A stretch of 64,000 nucleotides of DNA from Timaviella obliquedivisa GSE-PSE-MK23-08B. Lineage in GTDB: Bacteria; Cyanobacteriota; Cyanobacteriia; Elainellales; Elainellaceae. Position numbers and translations under genes: made by a program. Below, one piece after another: positions 35,455 to 44,301 of the stretch. Each line of letters opens with the position of its first letter. The stretch's first letter is position 1. The stretch lies in the NCBI GenBank assembly GCA_019358855.1, contig JAHHII010000008.1, forward strand, positions 1 to 64,000, given 5' to 3'. The notes beneath the pieces are model-generated. The model was not told the DNA's origin. It did not search any database and saw only the letters and a list, made by a program, of their open reading frames with translations.

Positions 35455-36264
35455 ATGAAACTCTTTCATATTTGCACGATCGCCAATAAACTTGACCAGT
35501 ACAAACAGATGAAAGCGTCTTTTATCGAGAGTGGATTCGATGAAAAACGATGTCGATATTCATTGTTTGATAATTCCAACGGCAATATTTATGATTCCTA
35601 TGAAACCCTGAGACACATTCATCTCACTACTCCTGAGCCTTACATAATTTTTTGCCATCAAGACCTGCTACTTGACCAAGGGCATGGGTTCGATCAACTG
35701 AGCAGGGTTTTGAATGATTTAGAAAATCAAGATCCTCAATGAGCAATTGCTGGGAACGCGGGTTTCAACACACACCACCAGCTTGTCGCTAAGATCAGCG
35801 ATCCAAGTACGCAAAATTGGACAGGGGATTTCCAACAGAAGATTTATTCATTAGACGAGAACTTTTTTATCATTAAATCATCTGCAAAAAACATTTGTTC
35901 TCAAGATCTTAAGGGGTTTCATTTTTATGCAACTAATCTGTGCCTAAATGCGATTCTTCGAGGATATTCATGTTACGTCATCGATTTTCATTTAACTCAT
36001 TTGAGTTCAGGAAACTTTGACCAGGCTTTTTATCAAGCAAAGGAAAGGTTCTACCAAGTCTGGTGTCAAAAATTCTACTTCTGCTATTTTCAAACAACTT
36101 GTACCGAAATTATGATCTTGAGCCGATATAGAGTTTTACGTTATTTAGGAAGCCGCAATCGCGTAAAAAAGCTATTGCTAACCTATGAATTTTTGAATTG
36201 GCTGACCACACCCTATCAATGGAAGTTGAATAAGTCAGTTAATACTCTTTTTATGGAGAACTGA
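35455..36264 (+). pseudogene. Glycosyltransferase-like gene interrupted by one in-frame TGA
   Basis: One frame of 270 codons runs from MKLFHICTIANKLDQY to a TAA-less end at TGA 36264, broken only by TGA at 35740-35742. Before the break is YIIFCHQDLLLDQGHGF, a GT-A style HQD site; after it, AIAGNAGFN, then FHFYATNLCLNAILRGYSCYV and HLTHLSSGNF continue in the same frame. Proteins of this type as I remember them have Trp at the position just before A-(I/V)-AGNAG, so the TGA is one base from TGG. The frame after the stop is otherwise open for 173 codons. This is either a very recent nonsense mutation, a sequencing error, or less likely readthrough. Flanking genes belong to the same locus. Confidence 0.75.
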
Positions 36265-36272
36265 ATACAGAC

Positions 36273-37268
36273 ATGGAAAGCTCAACGCTGCCTTATTGTC
36301 CTTTAATAGATCCTGTTCCTGACGATCGGGTTCGCCCGTTCTGGTCAGTGATGGTACCGACCTACAACGGGACTGCCTATCTAGAACAAACTCTCCGCAG
36401 CGTTCTCGAACAAGATCCGGGCGCAGCAGTCATGCATATTGAAGTCATTGATGATTGCTCGACTGAAGATGATCCAGAGCCTTTAGTTCAACTCCTGGGG
36501 AACGGTAGAATTACCTTTCATCGTCAGCTTCAAAACCAAGGACAAATCAAGACTTGGAATAACTGTATTCAACGTGCTACAGGCAAATGGATTCATATCT
36601 TGCACCAAGATGATTTTGTTTTACCTGGTTTTTATCAATCCTTACAAGTCGGGTTAAGCCAAGACTCCACAGTCGGGGCTGCCTTCTGTCGGCATCGTTA
36701 CATCAACGAACAGGATCAAACCTTATTCACATCGCTTTTAGAGCGAGAATCATCCGGAATCCTGGCAGACTGGCTCAAGCAAATTGCTACCATGCAGCGC
36801 ATCCAGTTTCCCTCTATTGTGGTCAAACGTGAAATCTATGAACAAATCGGTGGATTCTGCCCCCAAGCTCGCTCCGCCGCTGATTGGGAAATGTGGACGC
36901 GAATCGCTGCTTATTTCTCAATCTGGTACGAGCCTCAGACTCTAGCCTGTTTCCGACTTCATTCCTCATCCGAATCATCTCGTTTAATCAAAACGGGCAG
37001 AAACATTGCAGATACTCGTTGTGCAATCGAAATTGCTCACTCATATTTGCCCAGAGAAACTGCCTACATGCTAACCTCCAAGGCAAAAGAATATTACGCC
37101 ATTGATGCGTTCAATCGAGCCAACAAACTGAGAGCTATAGGGGATTTGAGGGCGGCGATCGCTCAACTTCAAGAAGGTCTAAAATGCCAAATCTCACCCA
37201 AAACCCTGAAGCACTTGGCGCACTTAACTAAGCAAAACGTGAGCCGTTTCTTAAGCAGTCAGACTTAA
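36273..37268 (+). CDS. Family 2 glycosyltransferase
   Basis: A 331-residue GT-A enzyme that adds a sugar from a nucleotide donor. WSVMVPTYNGTAYLEQTL is the N-terminal donor site, IEVIDDCSTED the first acidic motif, and ILHQDDFVLPGFY the metal-binding DxD-like site. No membrane helix is seen. It starts eight bases after the broken glycosyltransferase and 20 bases before the next one ends the gap, so they form one transcript. Confidence 0.9.
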   Translation: MESSTLPYCPLIDPVPDDRVRPFWSVMVPTYNGTAYLEQTLRSVLEQDPGAAVMHIEVIDDCSTEDDPEPLVQLLGNGRITFHRQLQNQGQIKTWNNCIQRATGKWIHILHQDDFVLPGFYQSLQVGLSQDSTVGAAFCRHRYINEQDQTLFTSLLERESSGILADWLKQIATMQRIQFPSIVVKREIYEQIGGFCPQARSAADWEMWTRIAAYFSIWYEPQTLACFRLHSSSESSRLIKTGRNIADTRCAIEIAHSYLPRETAYMLTSKAKEYYAIDAFNRANKLRAIGDLRAAIAQLQEGLKCQISPKTLKHLAHLTKQNVSRFLSSQT

Positions 37269-37288
37269 TCTCTTCAGCCTCTCTACCC

Positions 37289-38560
37289 ATGCCCCAAAAA
37301 GTCCTATTCTTCTTTCCTCACAATCCCTGCCCACCCCGATCAGGGGCTCATAAGCGCTGCTTAGAAATTTTAAGTGGTTTGAAAGACCTAGGCTGTGCGA
37401 TTACGCTAGTCAGTTCTACGCTGTGTTCTGAGACTCCTTGGGAAGCAGACAGCATCCAGGCGCTTAAAGCCAGGGGAGTCAAGGATGTTCTTGTCTATCA
37501 AGCGACTCGCTGGGATTATCGGTTTGCCCGAATATACCGAAAGTTTTATCAAGTGTGTCGGTGGCAACCCCCCATCGACTCCCTTGCCCAAACCCCCCCA
37601 GGGATGCGTCGATGGTTTCAATCAGTCCTTCGACGCAACCCGCCTGACCTAATTTTTATGAATTATGCCTTCTGGGATGGATTGCTCAACCATCGCCAGT
37701 TGCAATCTATTCCGCGCATTAGTGACACCCATGATCTATTTACGCTCAATCATCAAATGAGAGAGGCATTACAGCCTTATTTTCGGCACCTACCCCTCAG
37801 TTCTGCTCAAGTTGACGACACTGTTTTGAAAGAAGACTTTTTTGAGCGACAGCAGCTTTCTCCCAAAGCAGAAGAGTTCTATATCTACGATCGCTACACT
37901 CACATCATTACCATTTCTAAAAGCGAAACCGAAGTCCTCCAGCAGCAGACTCATAACCCGCAGGTACATTGGGTACCCATGACGCAGACGGTTCCTCACT
38001 TAGACAATCAATACAGCGGTACAGTCGTATTTCCAACAGGCCCTAACCCTTTCAACTTACAGGGCTATTTCTACTTTGTTAAAAAAGTTTTGCCTCAAAT
38101 ATTAGCGCACGTTCCCGACTTTACGCTGCAAGTAACAGGTGCCTGCTGTCAAGACATTTGTGCAGAATCAGGGGTTCTCTTATCTGGGTTTGTGCCTAGC
38201 CTTAAGCCAATTTATCAACAGGCTCGGTTCATGATTTGTCCGGTATTTGGTGGCACAGGTCAGCCCGTTAAAATTATCGAGGCAATGGCACACGGAGTTC
38301 CGGTGCTTGCCCTAAACTGTGCGACAAAAGCATTCCCTATCCATCATCAATTCAACGGACTCATTGCTGAAAATGCAGAAGAGTTTTCTGATTATGCCAT
38401 TCAGCTTTGGAACAATCCTGCCTGGTGTCGGCAGTTGGGGGCAGAGGCTAAGAAAACCATTCAAACAGAGTTCTCTAGAGATTTATTATTAGAAAAATTG
38501 GCTCCTATTGTTGGCTTGAAGCGAGAACCGCTAGCTGCTCACAGTGGAGCAAAACCATGA
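37289..38560 (+). CDS. Family 4-like glycosyltransferase
   Basis: A 423-residue GT-B enzyme. The N-terminus FFFPHNPCPPRSGAHKRCLEIL holds the glycine/arginine loop, and the C-terminal half has VLLSGFVPSL, CPVFGGTGQPVKIIEAMAHG and VPVLALNC, the donor-binding EX7E-like region. Its stop overlaps the next start by four bases (ATGA), so translation is coupled. Confidence 0.87.
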   Translation: MPQKVLFFFPHNPCPPRSGAHKRCLEILSGLKDLGCAITLVSSTLCSETPWEADSIQALKARGVKDVLVYQATRWDYRFARIYRKFYQVCRWQPPIDSLAQTPPGMRRWFQSVLRRNPPDLIFMNYAFWDGLLNHRQLQSIPRISDTHDLFTLNHQMREALQPYFRHLPLSSAQVDDTVLKEDFFERQQLSPKAEEFYIYDRYTHIITISKSETEVLQQQTHNPQVHWVPMTQTVPHLDNQYSGTVVFPTGPNPFNLQGYFYFVKKVLPQILAHVPDFTLQVTGACCQDICAESGVLLSGFVPSLKPIYQQARFMICPVFGGTGQPVKIIEAMAHGVPVLALNCATKAFPIHHQFNGLIAENAEEFSDYAIQLWNNPAWCRQLGAEAKKTIQTEFSRDLLLEKLAPIVGLKREPLAAHSGAKP

Positions 38561-39603
38561 GATCTGTAATTGTTGCTTGGTGCAAGTCGAATGCACAGAA
38601 ATTTGAGCAAGCTGTTCCTCTCCACTTTGTGGGCAAAAGAAATCAGCGTCTCAACTTTAGTTCAAAACTAGATGTTCTCTTCCTTGAAGGGTTCGAGCGG
38701 CTGGATGAGCGCTACAAGGATAATTTAATTGAATCGGGCTATATCCTGCACAATGCAAATTCAATTTATGTCGAGTTGGAGCGATCGTTCCAAGCGCTTG
38801 ACCAATTTGGAGATTATGAGAAGAAATGCTTTTTAAGATGGCTGGTCATTGCTCGATACTTTGCTAAGGAAAAAATAATTCATTACGACGGTGATATTGT
38901 CTTTAATGAGTCACCCGATCAACTAGCAAAAAAATTCAGTGGCAAGACTTTTATTTTGCAGGGTTGTCCGGCACTTACCGTCGTGAATCAGCCGGATTGG
39001 TTTGACCAATATTACCATCATCTAACGCTGTTTGCTAACAATGTTGCGACGTACTCCGCTCAGGCTTGGGACAGACGAATTAACGCGGCAGATGCCCATA
39101 CTCGCTGGCTAGGCTACCGCGATCGCCCACTAATTTCTAGTGATCAAGACTTGTTTCGGCACCTGCTTTATACCCAAGAAATTTATCAAGATGATCTCTC
39201 GCAAATTTTGCAAGGTTTAGAAAATTACATTCTGTTTGAGAACCCACTTTATCTCGATGCCTATCATCCGCAAAGCCTCCCGTTTCAGTATGAGCGACGA
39301 CAAGGAATTGATTTTTTGGGGAGTCAGCAAGTCATGCTGTGGCATATGCAAAGTACATTTAGTGCCTACCTCTGTGATTTTATCTTTAGAAAACAATACC
39401 TTCCCTGGAAATTCGGTCAACTTCCACAAAAAGGAGTCGAAGCAAAATTAAGAGAATCGGGGCAAAAGTATTTGCGCCTCAAGCCCCTATCCCGCCTAGA
39501 CGTTTACCAATATTTCTTTGACCAGTCTGACTTTCAAGAATTGTTCACTGAACACTGCTGGTGGAGACGCAGCGTCTTTAAAGAACCAGTTCAACAACCT
39601 TAG
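38557..39603 (+). CDS. Putative glycosyltransferase with YDGD motif
   Basis: A 348-residue protein with no close family that I recognise. IIHYDGDIVF is a plausible DxD metal site of a GT-A fold, and LISSDQDLFRHLLYT and VMLWHMQSTFSAYLCDF look like acceptor-side segments. It is coupled to the preceding glycosyltransferase by a four-base overlap and followed after 11 bases by another, which supports a role in glycan assembly. Confidence 0.65.
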   Translation: MRSVIVAWCKSNAQKFEQAVPLHFVGKRNQRLNFSSKLDVLFLEGFERLDERYKDNLIESGYILHNANSIYVELERSFQALDQFGDYEKKCFLRWLVIARYFAKEKIIHYDGDIVFNESPDQLAKKFSGKTFILQGCPALTVVNQPDWFDQYYHHLTLFANNVATYSAQAWDRRINAADAHTRWLGYRDRPLISSDQDLFRHLLYTQEIYQDDLSQILQGLENYILFENPLYLDAYHPQSLPFQYERRQGIDFLGSQQVMLWHMQSTFSAYLCDFIFRKQYLPWKFGQLPQKGVEAKLRESGQKYLRLKPLSRLDVYQYFFDQSDFQELFTEHCWWRRSVFKEPVQQP

Positions 39604-39614
39604 GGGAAAGAATC

Positions 39615-40733
39615 ATGAAAATTCTCTATGACGGCAACATCTATGCAATCCAATCTGCCGGAGGCATTAACCGTTACTTTGCCAACTTAATTAGCCGCCT
39701 TCCCCACCACGATACTCCAGTCCTAACGACTTGCCGTCGGCAGCACCTTAACTACCCGGCTCACCCCAACCTTGACCTACGGTTTTTTCCCAGACCTGAG
39801 ATCTCTGGGATGCGACGAATTTCTTATTGGGTGGGTCAGCAATATTTTCAAACATTCACCCAGCGGCAATCTTTCGATTTACTGCACCCTACTTACTACT
39901 CACTCCTTAACTATCAGCCTATTGATGCTTATCCATTTCCTATTGTCCTGACTGTTCATGATTTCATTCATGAGCGCGTTGATCCTGATCATCAGGATGT
40001 CAAAAACAAACATAAAGCGATATTGCGCGCTCAAGCAATTATTTGTATTTCTGAGAACACAAAGCAGGATCTATTAAGTTACTATCCCTTTCTAGAAGAT
40101 AAGATTACCGTTACCCATCTAGCGTCAGAAATTGATGTGAGCTTAGCATATGGGGTTGAACCTGTGCCTTCTCAGCCTTATTTTTTGTATGTGGGAAGCC
40201 GTACCTCTTACAAAAACTTTGATGGCTTACTGACAGCCTTGCTCAAGGTTGCCTCTGTTAATTCTGAGTTGCGGCTTTGTGTAGTGGGTGCTCCATTCAC
40301 ACGTCAAGAGCAAACGAAGATCGCAGAGATGGGACTGAGCGATCGCATTCAAAACTATGGTCAGGTTGCCGATCGCCATCTCGCCAAACTGTATCGCTGT
40401 AGCCTTGCTCTGGTCTATCCATCTTTTTATGAAGGCTTTGGTATTCCGCCACTAGAAGCCATGGCTTGCGAGACTGCGGTCATTGCCTCTAATACTTCTA
40501 GCCTGCCTGAGGTAATTGGAGATGCAGGCATTCTCTTTAACCCTGAGTCAAGTTCTGATTTGGCAGAGGCATTGTTATTACTGATGAACAGTTCGTTAGA
40601 GCGCGATCGCCTCATCTCTAAAGGATCTCAGCGCATCAAACAATATGATTGGGACAAAACAGCCGCCCAAACCTTTAACGTCTACCAATCAGTTCAGGCA
40701 GTTCAGGCAGTTCAGGCAGTTCAAGCAGTTTAG
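39615..40733 (+). CDS. Family 4 glycosyltransferase with repeat-encoded tail
   Basis: A 372-residue GT4 enzyme. ILYDGNIYAIQSAGGINRYFANL is shortened here to its key GGI-R loop at about residues 15-20. The donor site has FLYVGSRTSYKNFDGLL and PSFYEGFGIPPLEAMACE, with DPD-region acidic residues. The last 13 residues (VQAVQAVQAVQAV) come from a 9-base tandem repeat and are unlikely to be part of the fold. GGGGAAAGAATC precedes the ATG. Confidence 0.9.
   Translation: MKILYDGNIYAIQSAGGINRYFANLISRLPHHDTPVLTTCRRQHLNYPAHPNLDLRFFPRPEISGMRRISYWVGQQYFQTFTQRQSFDLLHPTYYSLLNYQPIDAYPFPIVLTVHDFIHERVDPDHQDVKNKHKAILRAQAIICISENTKQDLLSYYPFLEDKITVTHLASEIDVSLAYGVEPVPSQPYFLYVGSRTSYKNFDGLLTALLKVASVNSELRLCVVGAPFTRQEQTKIAEMGLSDRIQNYGQVADRHLAKLYRCSLALVYPSFYEGFGIPPLEAMACETAVIASNTSSLPEVIGDAGILFNPESSSDLAEALLLLMNSSLERDRLISKGSQRIKQYDWDKTAAQTFNVYQSVQAVQAVQAVQAV
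40690..40733 (+). repeat. 9-base tandem repeat at the end of a glycosyltransferase gene
   Basis: CAGTTCAGG occurs three times, then CAGTTCAAG and CAGTTTAG, the last carrying the stop codon. The array keeps the frame, so copy-number change would alter only tail length. Confidence 0.9.
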
Positions 40734-40797
40734 ATAAGTCAGGGCGGCTAAAGGTCAGTTCGCGCATCACTCATTTAATACAATTTCGCCCAAAATT

Positions 40798-41673
40798 ATG
40801 ATCGTTATCTCCAGCAAATTTGGACAATTAGCCAACCGACTATTTCTCTTTGCCCATTTCATTGCCTTTGCAATTGAGCATAACTTAACTATCATCAATC
40901 CTGCCTTTGAAGAATACGCTCAGTTTTTCGAGCCAACCTGCACCGATCTACTGTGTCGTTACCCCATTAATCCATCGGGGTTTCCTATTCATCAGCAGAT
41001 GCGAAGAGTGGTCTATGAACTTATCCGTATCCTGGGTTTTGGAGTGAATAAAGCTAAGATTGCAAACCCCCTTCTTGCTGTGCTCCGCCTGCCAGAGAAC
41101 CAAGAATATGATTTAAGCAGCCCTGAGTTTTTAGACTTTGTTACTCAAAAAAAAGTCGTTTTCGTCAGAGGCTGGCTATTTCGTGACAATTCTAACTTTG
41201 TCAAACATGCAGATAAAATTCGAGATTATTTCGCTCCGATTTCAGTGCACCGATCGCGTGTAAAATCCTTGATCTCTACCGTTCGCCAATCTTGTCAGGT
41301 TCTGATAGGTGTGCATATTCGTCAAGGCGATTACGCTGAGTTTATGGACGGTAAATATTTTTATGAAGTTGATCAATACCTTCACATTATGGAGAAGGTG
41401 GAAGCTTTATTTCCAAGTCAAAAAGTAGGGTTTTTAATTTGCTCAAACGTTCAGCAAAATAAAGAAGATTTCGCATCCTTTAATGCGACTTTTGCTACTC
41501 ATCATCTGGTTGAAGACTTATATTCGCTGGCACAATGTGATTACATAGTGGGCACTGTCAGCACTTATACGCTATGGGCTTCTTTTTACGGAGAAGTGCC
41601 ACTTTACACCATTCAAGACCCCGATCGCTCGCCCACCATCACAGACTTCTTGGCTTACGGATCTGAGCCTTAA
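40798..41673 (+). CDS. Alpha-1,2-fucosyltransferase-like enzyme (GT11-like)
   Basis: A 291-residue protein starting MIVISSKFGQLANRLFLFAHF and carrying GVHIRQGDY, the HxRxxD-like motif of fucosyltransferases that binds GDP-fucose. It could add a terminal fucose or related sugar to the exported glycan. It is the last plus-strand gene of the locus and its stop overlaps that of the convergent tilS by four bases. Confidence 0.82.
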   Translation: MIVISSKFGQLANRLFLFAHFIAFAIEHNLTIINPAFEEYAQFFEPTCTDLLCRYPINPSGFPIHQQMRRVVYELIRILGFGVNKAKIANPLLAVLRLPENQEYDLSSPEFLDFVTQKKVVFVRGWLFRDNSNFVKHADKIRDYFAPISVHRSRVKSLISTVRQSCQVLIGVHIRQGDYAEFMDGKYFYEVDQYLHIMEKVEALFPSQKVGFLICSNVQQNKEDFASFNATFATHHLVEDLYSLAQCDYIVGTVSTYTLWASFYGEVPLYTIQDPDRSPTITDFLAYGSEP

Positions 41674-42680
41674 TCCTTAGAGTTCTGCGGTTTGACCTGG
41701 ATCCAGTCACCCTCAACCTGGGCGATCGCTTCTCCTGGCAACGGGTCACACTGGCTGCGATTTGGCGCACCAATCAACCCTACTAGCTTTTCAACCTGAT
41801 CAAAACTAGGCGCGATCGGCAGAATTTTTTGTAAAAATTGTCGAATGACTCGCCGCTGCAACGCTAATGGAATTGATTGCAGCATGACTCGATTTAGCCC
41901 TAACTCTGAATGGGCTTTTTGCAGCAGTTCAAGAGCAGTCTGGTTCAAGTAATCCACATCGGCAGTTAGCAGATCCGCTGTTTGTGCCAAAGCTTGCTCG
42001 ACCTGCGGATTGAAGTAGGTTTGCAGATAAGGAATGAGTTCTTGACGAATGCGATTGCGGGCATAATGCAAATCTTGATTAGTAGAATCTTCCCAGACTT
42101 TAAGATGAAAGAGTTGGCAGCATTCAGCCGTTTCAGTGCGGGTCATTTCTAACAGAGGACGCACTAACCTGATGCCTGAACCCAACTCGCGTTGCCAACT
42201 CAATGCCTGTAGCCCATCCGCTCCACTGCCCCGCAGCAGATTGTAGAGCGTGGTTTCAGCGCGATCGCTCTGAGTATGACCTGTCACTACAACCCCATAG
42301 CCCTCAGCGATCGCTATCTCAGCTAAAGCCTCATAACGCCATGCTCTAGCCGTTGCCTCGCTCGTCGGAATCTCAACCGCCGTTTTGCAGAAGTAGGGAA
42401 CCTGCCATGCCCGAGCAATTTCTTCCACATAAAGCGCGTTGTCAGCCGCATCAGCCCGCCAACGATGATTGCAATGGGCGATCGCCAGTTCCCAACTCCA
42501 CTTAGGCTGTAAGTCCAGCAGCAATTGCATCAAGCAAAGCGAGTCCTGTCCACCCGACACTGCCACTAGCAACCGCTCATTTTTAAGCAAAAGCTGCCGC
42601 GACCCCTTGCGGGTATCTCGAAGAGCGCGCAATACCCTGTGCAGTCGAGCATGATGCAACGTCCAACCAGCATCTGCCAT
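41670..42680 (-). CDS. tilS: tRNA(Ile)-lysidine synthetase
   Basis: TilS changes C34 of the AUA-reading isoleucine tRNA to lysidine and is essential. The 336-residue protein has the PP-loop SGGQDS (residues 42-47), HCNHRWR and the GHTQSDRAET segment. Residues 17-28 (LRALRDTRKGSR) are encoded by a 32-base dispersed repeat found elsewhere in the window, so the N-terminus before the PP-loop appears to carry a small in-frame insertion. The reading frame stays open, and the catalytic part is intact. Confidence 0.93.
   Translation of the reverse strand: MADAGWTLHHARLHRVLRALRDTRKGSRQLLLKNERLLVAVSGGQDSLCLMQLLLDLQPKWSWELAIAHCNHRWRADAADNALYVEEIARAWQVPYFCKTAVEIPTSEATARAWRYEALAEIAIAEGYGVVVTGHTQSDRAETTLYNLLRGSGADGLQALSWQRELGSGIRLVRPLLEMTRTETAECCQLFHLKVWEDSTNQDLHYARNRIRQELIPYLQTYFNPQVEQALAQTADLLTADVDYLNQTALELLQKAHSELGLNRVMLQSIPLALQRRVIRQFLQKILPIAPSFDQVEKLVGLIGAPNRSQCDPLPGEAIAQVEGDWIQVKPQNSKD
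42599..42630 (-). repeat. Dispersed 32-base repeat, copy inside tilS
   Basis: This copy matches the reverse complement of 58739-58770 at 30 of 32 positions; the core is GGGTATCTCGAAGAGC. It lies in frame within the N-terminal coding part of tilS. Confidence 0.85.
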
Positions 42681-42681
42681 T

Positions 42682-42713
42682 GTTAATATTCATCTAGGTT
42701 AATATTCATCTAG
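42682..42713 (+). repeat. 16-base tandem repeat at the KGK/tilS junction
   Basis: GTTAATATTCATCTAG occurs twice in direct contact. It duplicates the last codons and stop region of the KGK gene, so a second copy of that end separates the stop from the tilS start. Confidence 0.9.
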
Positions 42714-43157
42714 ATCGGGGTAGATTTCGGGGTAATCATCTTTTCCTCTGCGGTTAGGGCGATCGCTCTGGGAATAGCTATCCCTGGGTTGGTCTCTTTG
42801 CTGGTAGCTGTCCCTCGGCTTAAAAATATCATCTTCATAGGGCGGTCTTTCCCGCTGAGTAGGTGCCCCTTCCTTCAGCAACTTTGGTCCATCAGGAATA
42901 AACTCCATGCGAATTCTCACTCGCCCCTTTTGCCATCCTTGATTGCCAAACCGCAGCACCTCACATCCCAAACCCCGTTCATTAAACCATCCTTCTTGCT
43001 CATCCGACCACTCATCTTCCCGCTCGCTTACTAACTGCGCTAATGCATCCAAAAACTCACTCGCCTTGAACGTCGCGTTGGACATTAAAACGCTACCCGC
43101 CCGCACATACAAAACCTCATCGTTGCTCAGCAACCCAAAATCATGATCCATGCTCAC
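42699..43157 (-). CDS. KGK-domain protein
   Basis: A 152-residue protein of the cyanobacterial KGK family (named for a short conserved motif; function unknown). The N-terminal 100 residues form the domain, with GNQGWQKGRVRIRMEF near 72-87. The tail is charged and low in complexity (Arg, Asp, Gln, Ser, Tyr), ending DLDEY. ATG 43157 or 43151 could be used. It stands between ccsA and tilS, 18 bases before the latter. Confidence 0.8.
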   Translation of the reverse strand: MSMDHDFGLLSNDEVLYVRAGSVLMSNATFKASEFLDALAQLVSEREDEWSDEQEGWFNERGLGCEVLRFGNQGWQKGRVRIRMEFIPDGPKLLKEGAPTQRERPPYEDDIFKPRDSYQQRDQPRDSYSQSDRPNRRGKDDYPEIYPDLDEY

Positions 43158-43188
43158 GCCTCCCTAATTTCTCAACCATTCTATTTAA

Positions 43189-44193
43189 CTAAAAAAACCA
43201 CCCATAGCTATGCAGTCCATTCCCCAGCAGGTTAACGCCCAAGTAACAAACCCAGACCACTACAAACCCCGAAGCTGCTAACAGCGCTGGTTTGCGTCCT
43301 TGCCATCCTCGCGTAATCCGCGCATGAAGATAAGCCGCAAATACTAGCCAGGTAATCATTGCCCAAGTTTCCTTGGGATCCCAACTCCAGTAAGACCCCC
43401 ACGCCTCATTTGCCCAAACTGCTCCTGCAATAATTCCAATAGTCAGCAGCGGAAACCCCAACCCAATCATGCGATAGCTAATATTGTCCAGCGTGTCTGC
43501 CAAGGTTAGACGTTGAGGGGTTAACGTTGCTGTTCCTAGCAGGGAGGCTGAAGCCATCATCACAGCCGTTCCACCCCTAGTATGATCAGAATCAATCTGT
43601 TCTTCAACTGCTTTCCGTAGCCGATAGCGAGAATCTCGGAAGCCGCCTGTTCCCACCGAACTGCCCTTTAGCTCAATTTCTTGTCCGCGAGTAATAACGA
43701 GGAAAGCGATCGCCAACACAGCCCCCACCATTAACGCGGCATAGCTGAGCAGCATCACGCTCACGTGCATCATCAGCCAGTTCGACTTAAGGGCAGGCAC
43801 CAACGGCTCCGATATTTGCATTTGGTCGGGCAAAGACAACGCCGCAAAGGCACAAATTCCCATTGCTACCGGAGCCGTCACCACGCCTACCAAATTGCTG
43901 CGGCTCATGTTCTCTGCCAAAAAATGGACAGCAGTGATGCCCCACGCGATGAAAAACAGCGATTCATATAGGTTGCTTAAGGGAAAGTAGCCGCCTTCAA
44001 TCCAACGCGCCCCCAGCAATGCCGCTATGCAGAGATTGGCGATCGCCATTCCCGTCGTTCCTGCCACCGTCAGGTAAGCAAGCCTGGGAAATGCTGCGCC
44101 CGCCCAGTAAGCTAGCATCGTGATGAATAAGACCGCGAAGGACGCATTATCCAGCCAGCCCTGAAGTGCAACTAAATTCATGCCCAAATTCAT
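43189..44193 (-). CDS. ccsA: Cytochrome c biogenesis protein CcsA (Ycf5, System II)
   Basis: The 334-residue membrane protein has about eight helices and the heme-handling WWD-type motif [19 protein letters not shown]. With Ccs1/CcsB it carries heme across the thylakoid or cytoplasmic membrane and attaches it to c-type cytochromes. Some databases call it CcsB. GGAGAT precedes the first ATG at 44193. It lies between mltA and the KGK gene on the same strand. Confidence 0.93.
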   Translation of the reverse strand: MNLGMNLVALQGWLDNASFAVLFITMLAYWAGAAFPRLAYLTVAGTTGMAIANLCIAALLGARWIEGGYFPLSNLYESLFFIAWGITAVHFLAENMSRSNLVGVVTAPVAMGICAFAALSLPDQMQISEPLVPALKSNWLMMHVSVMLLSYAALMVGAVLAIAFLVITRGQEIELKGSSVGTGGFRDSRYRLRKAVEEQIDSDHTRGGTAVMMASASLLGTATLTPQRLTLADTLDNISYRMIGLGFPLLTIGIIAGAVWANEAWGSYWSWDPKETWAMITWLVFAAYLHARITRGWQGRKPALLAASGFVVVWVCYLGVNLLGNGLHSYGWFF

Positions 44194-44301
44194 GCCCCGT
44201 ATCTCCAGTCGTACAAATAGGAATTGAGTCTCAAAAACTTAAACCTGATCCTTATGGTAACGCTTGGTGTCTCTATGAATGATGGGTTTATGGAGAAAGG
44301 C

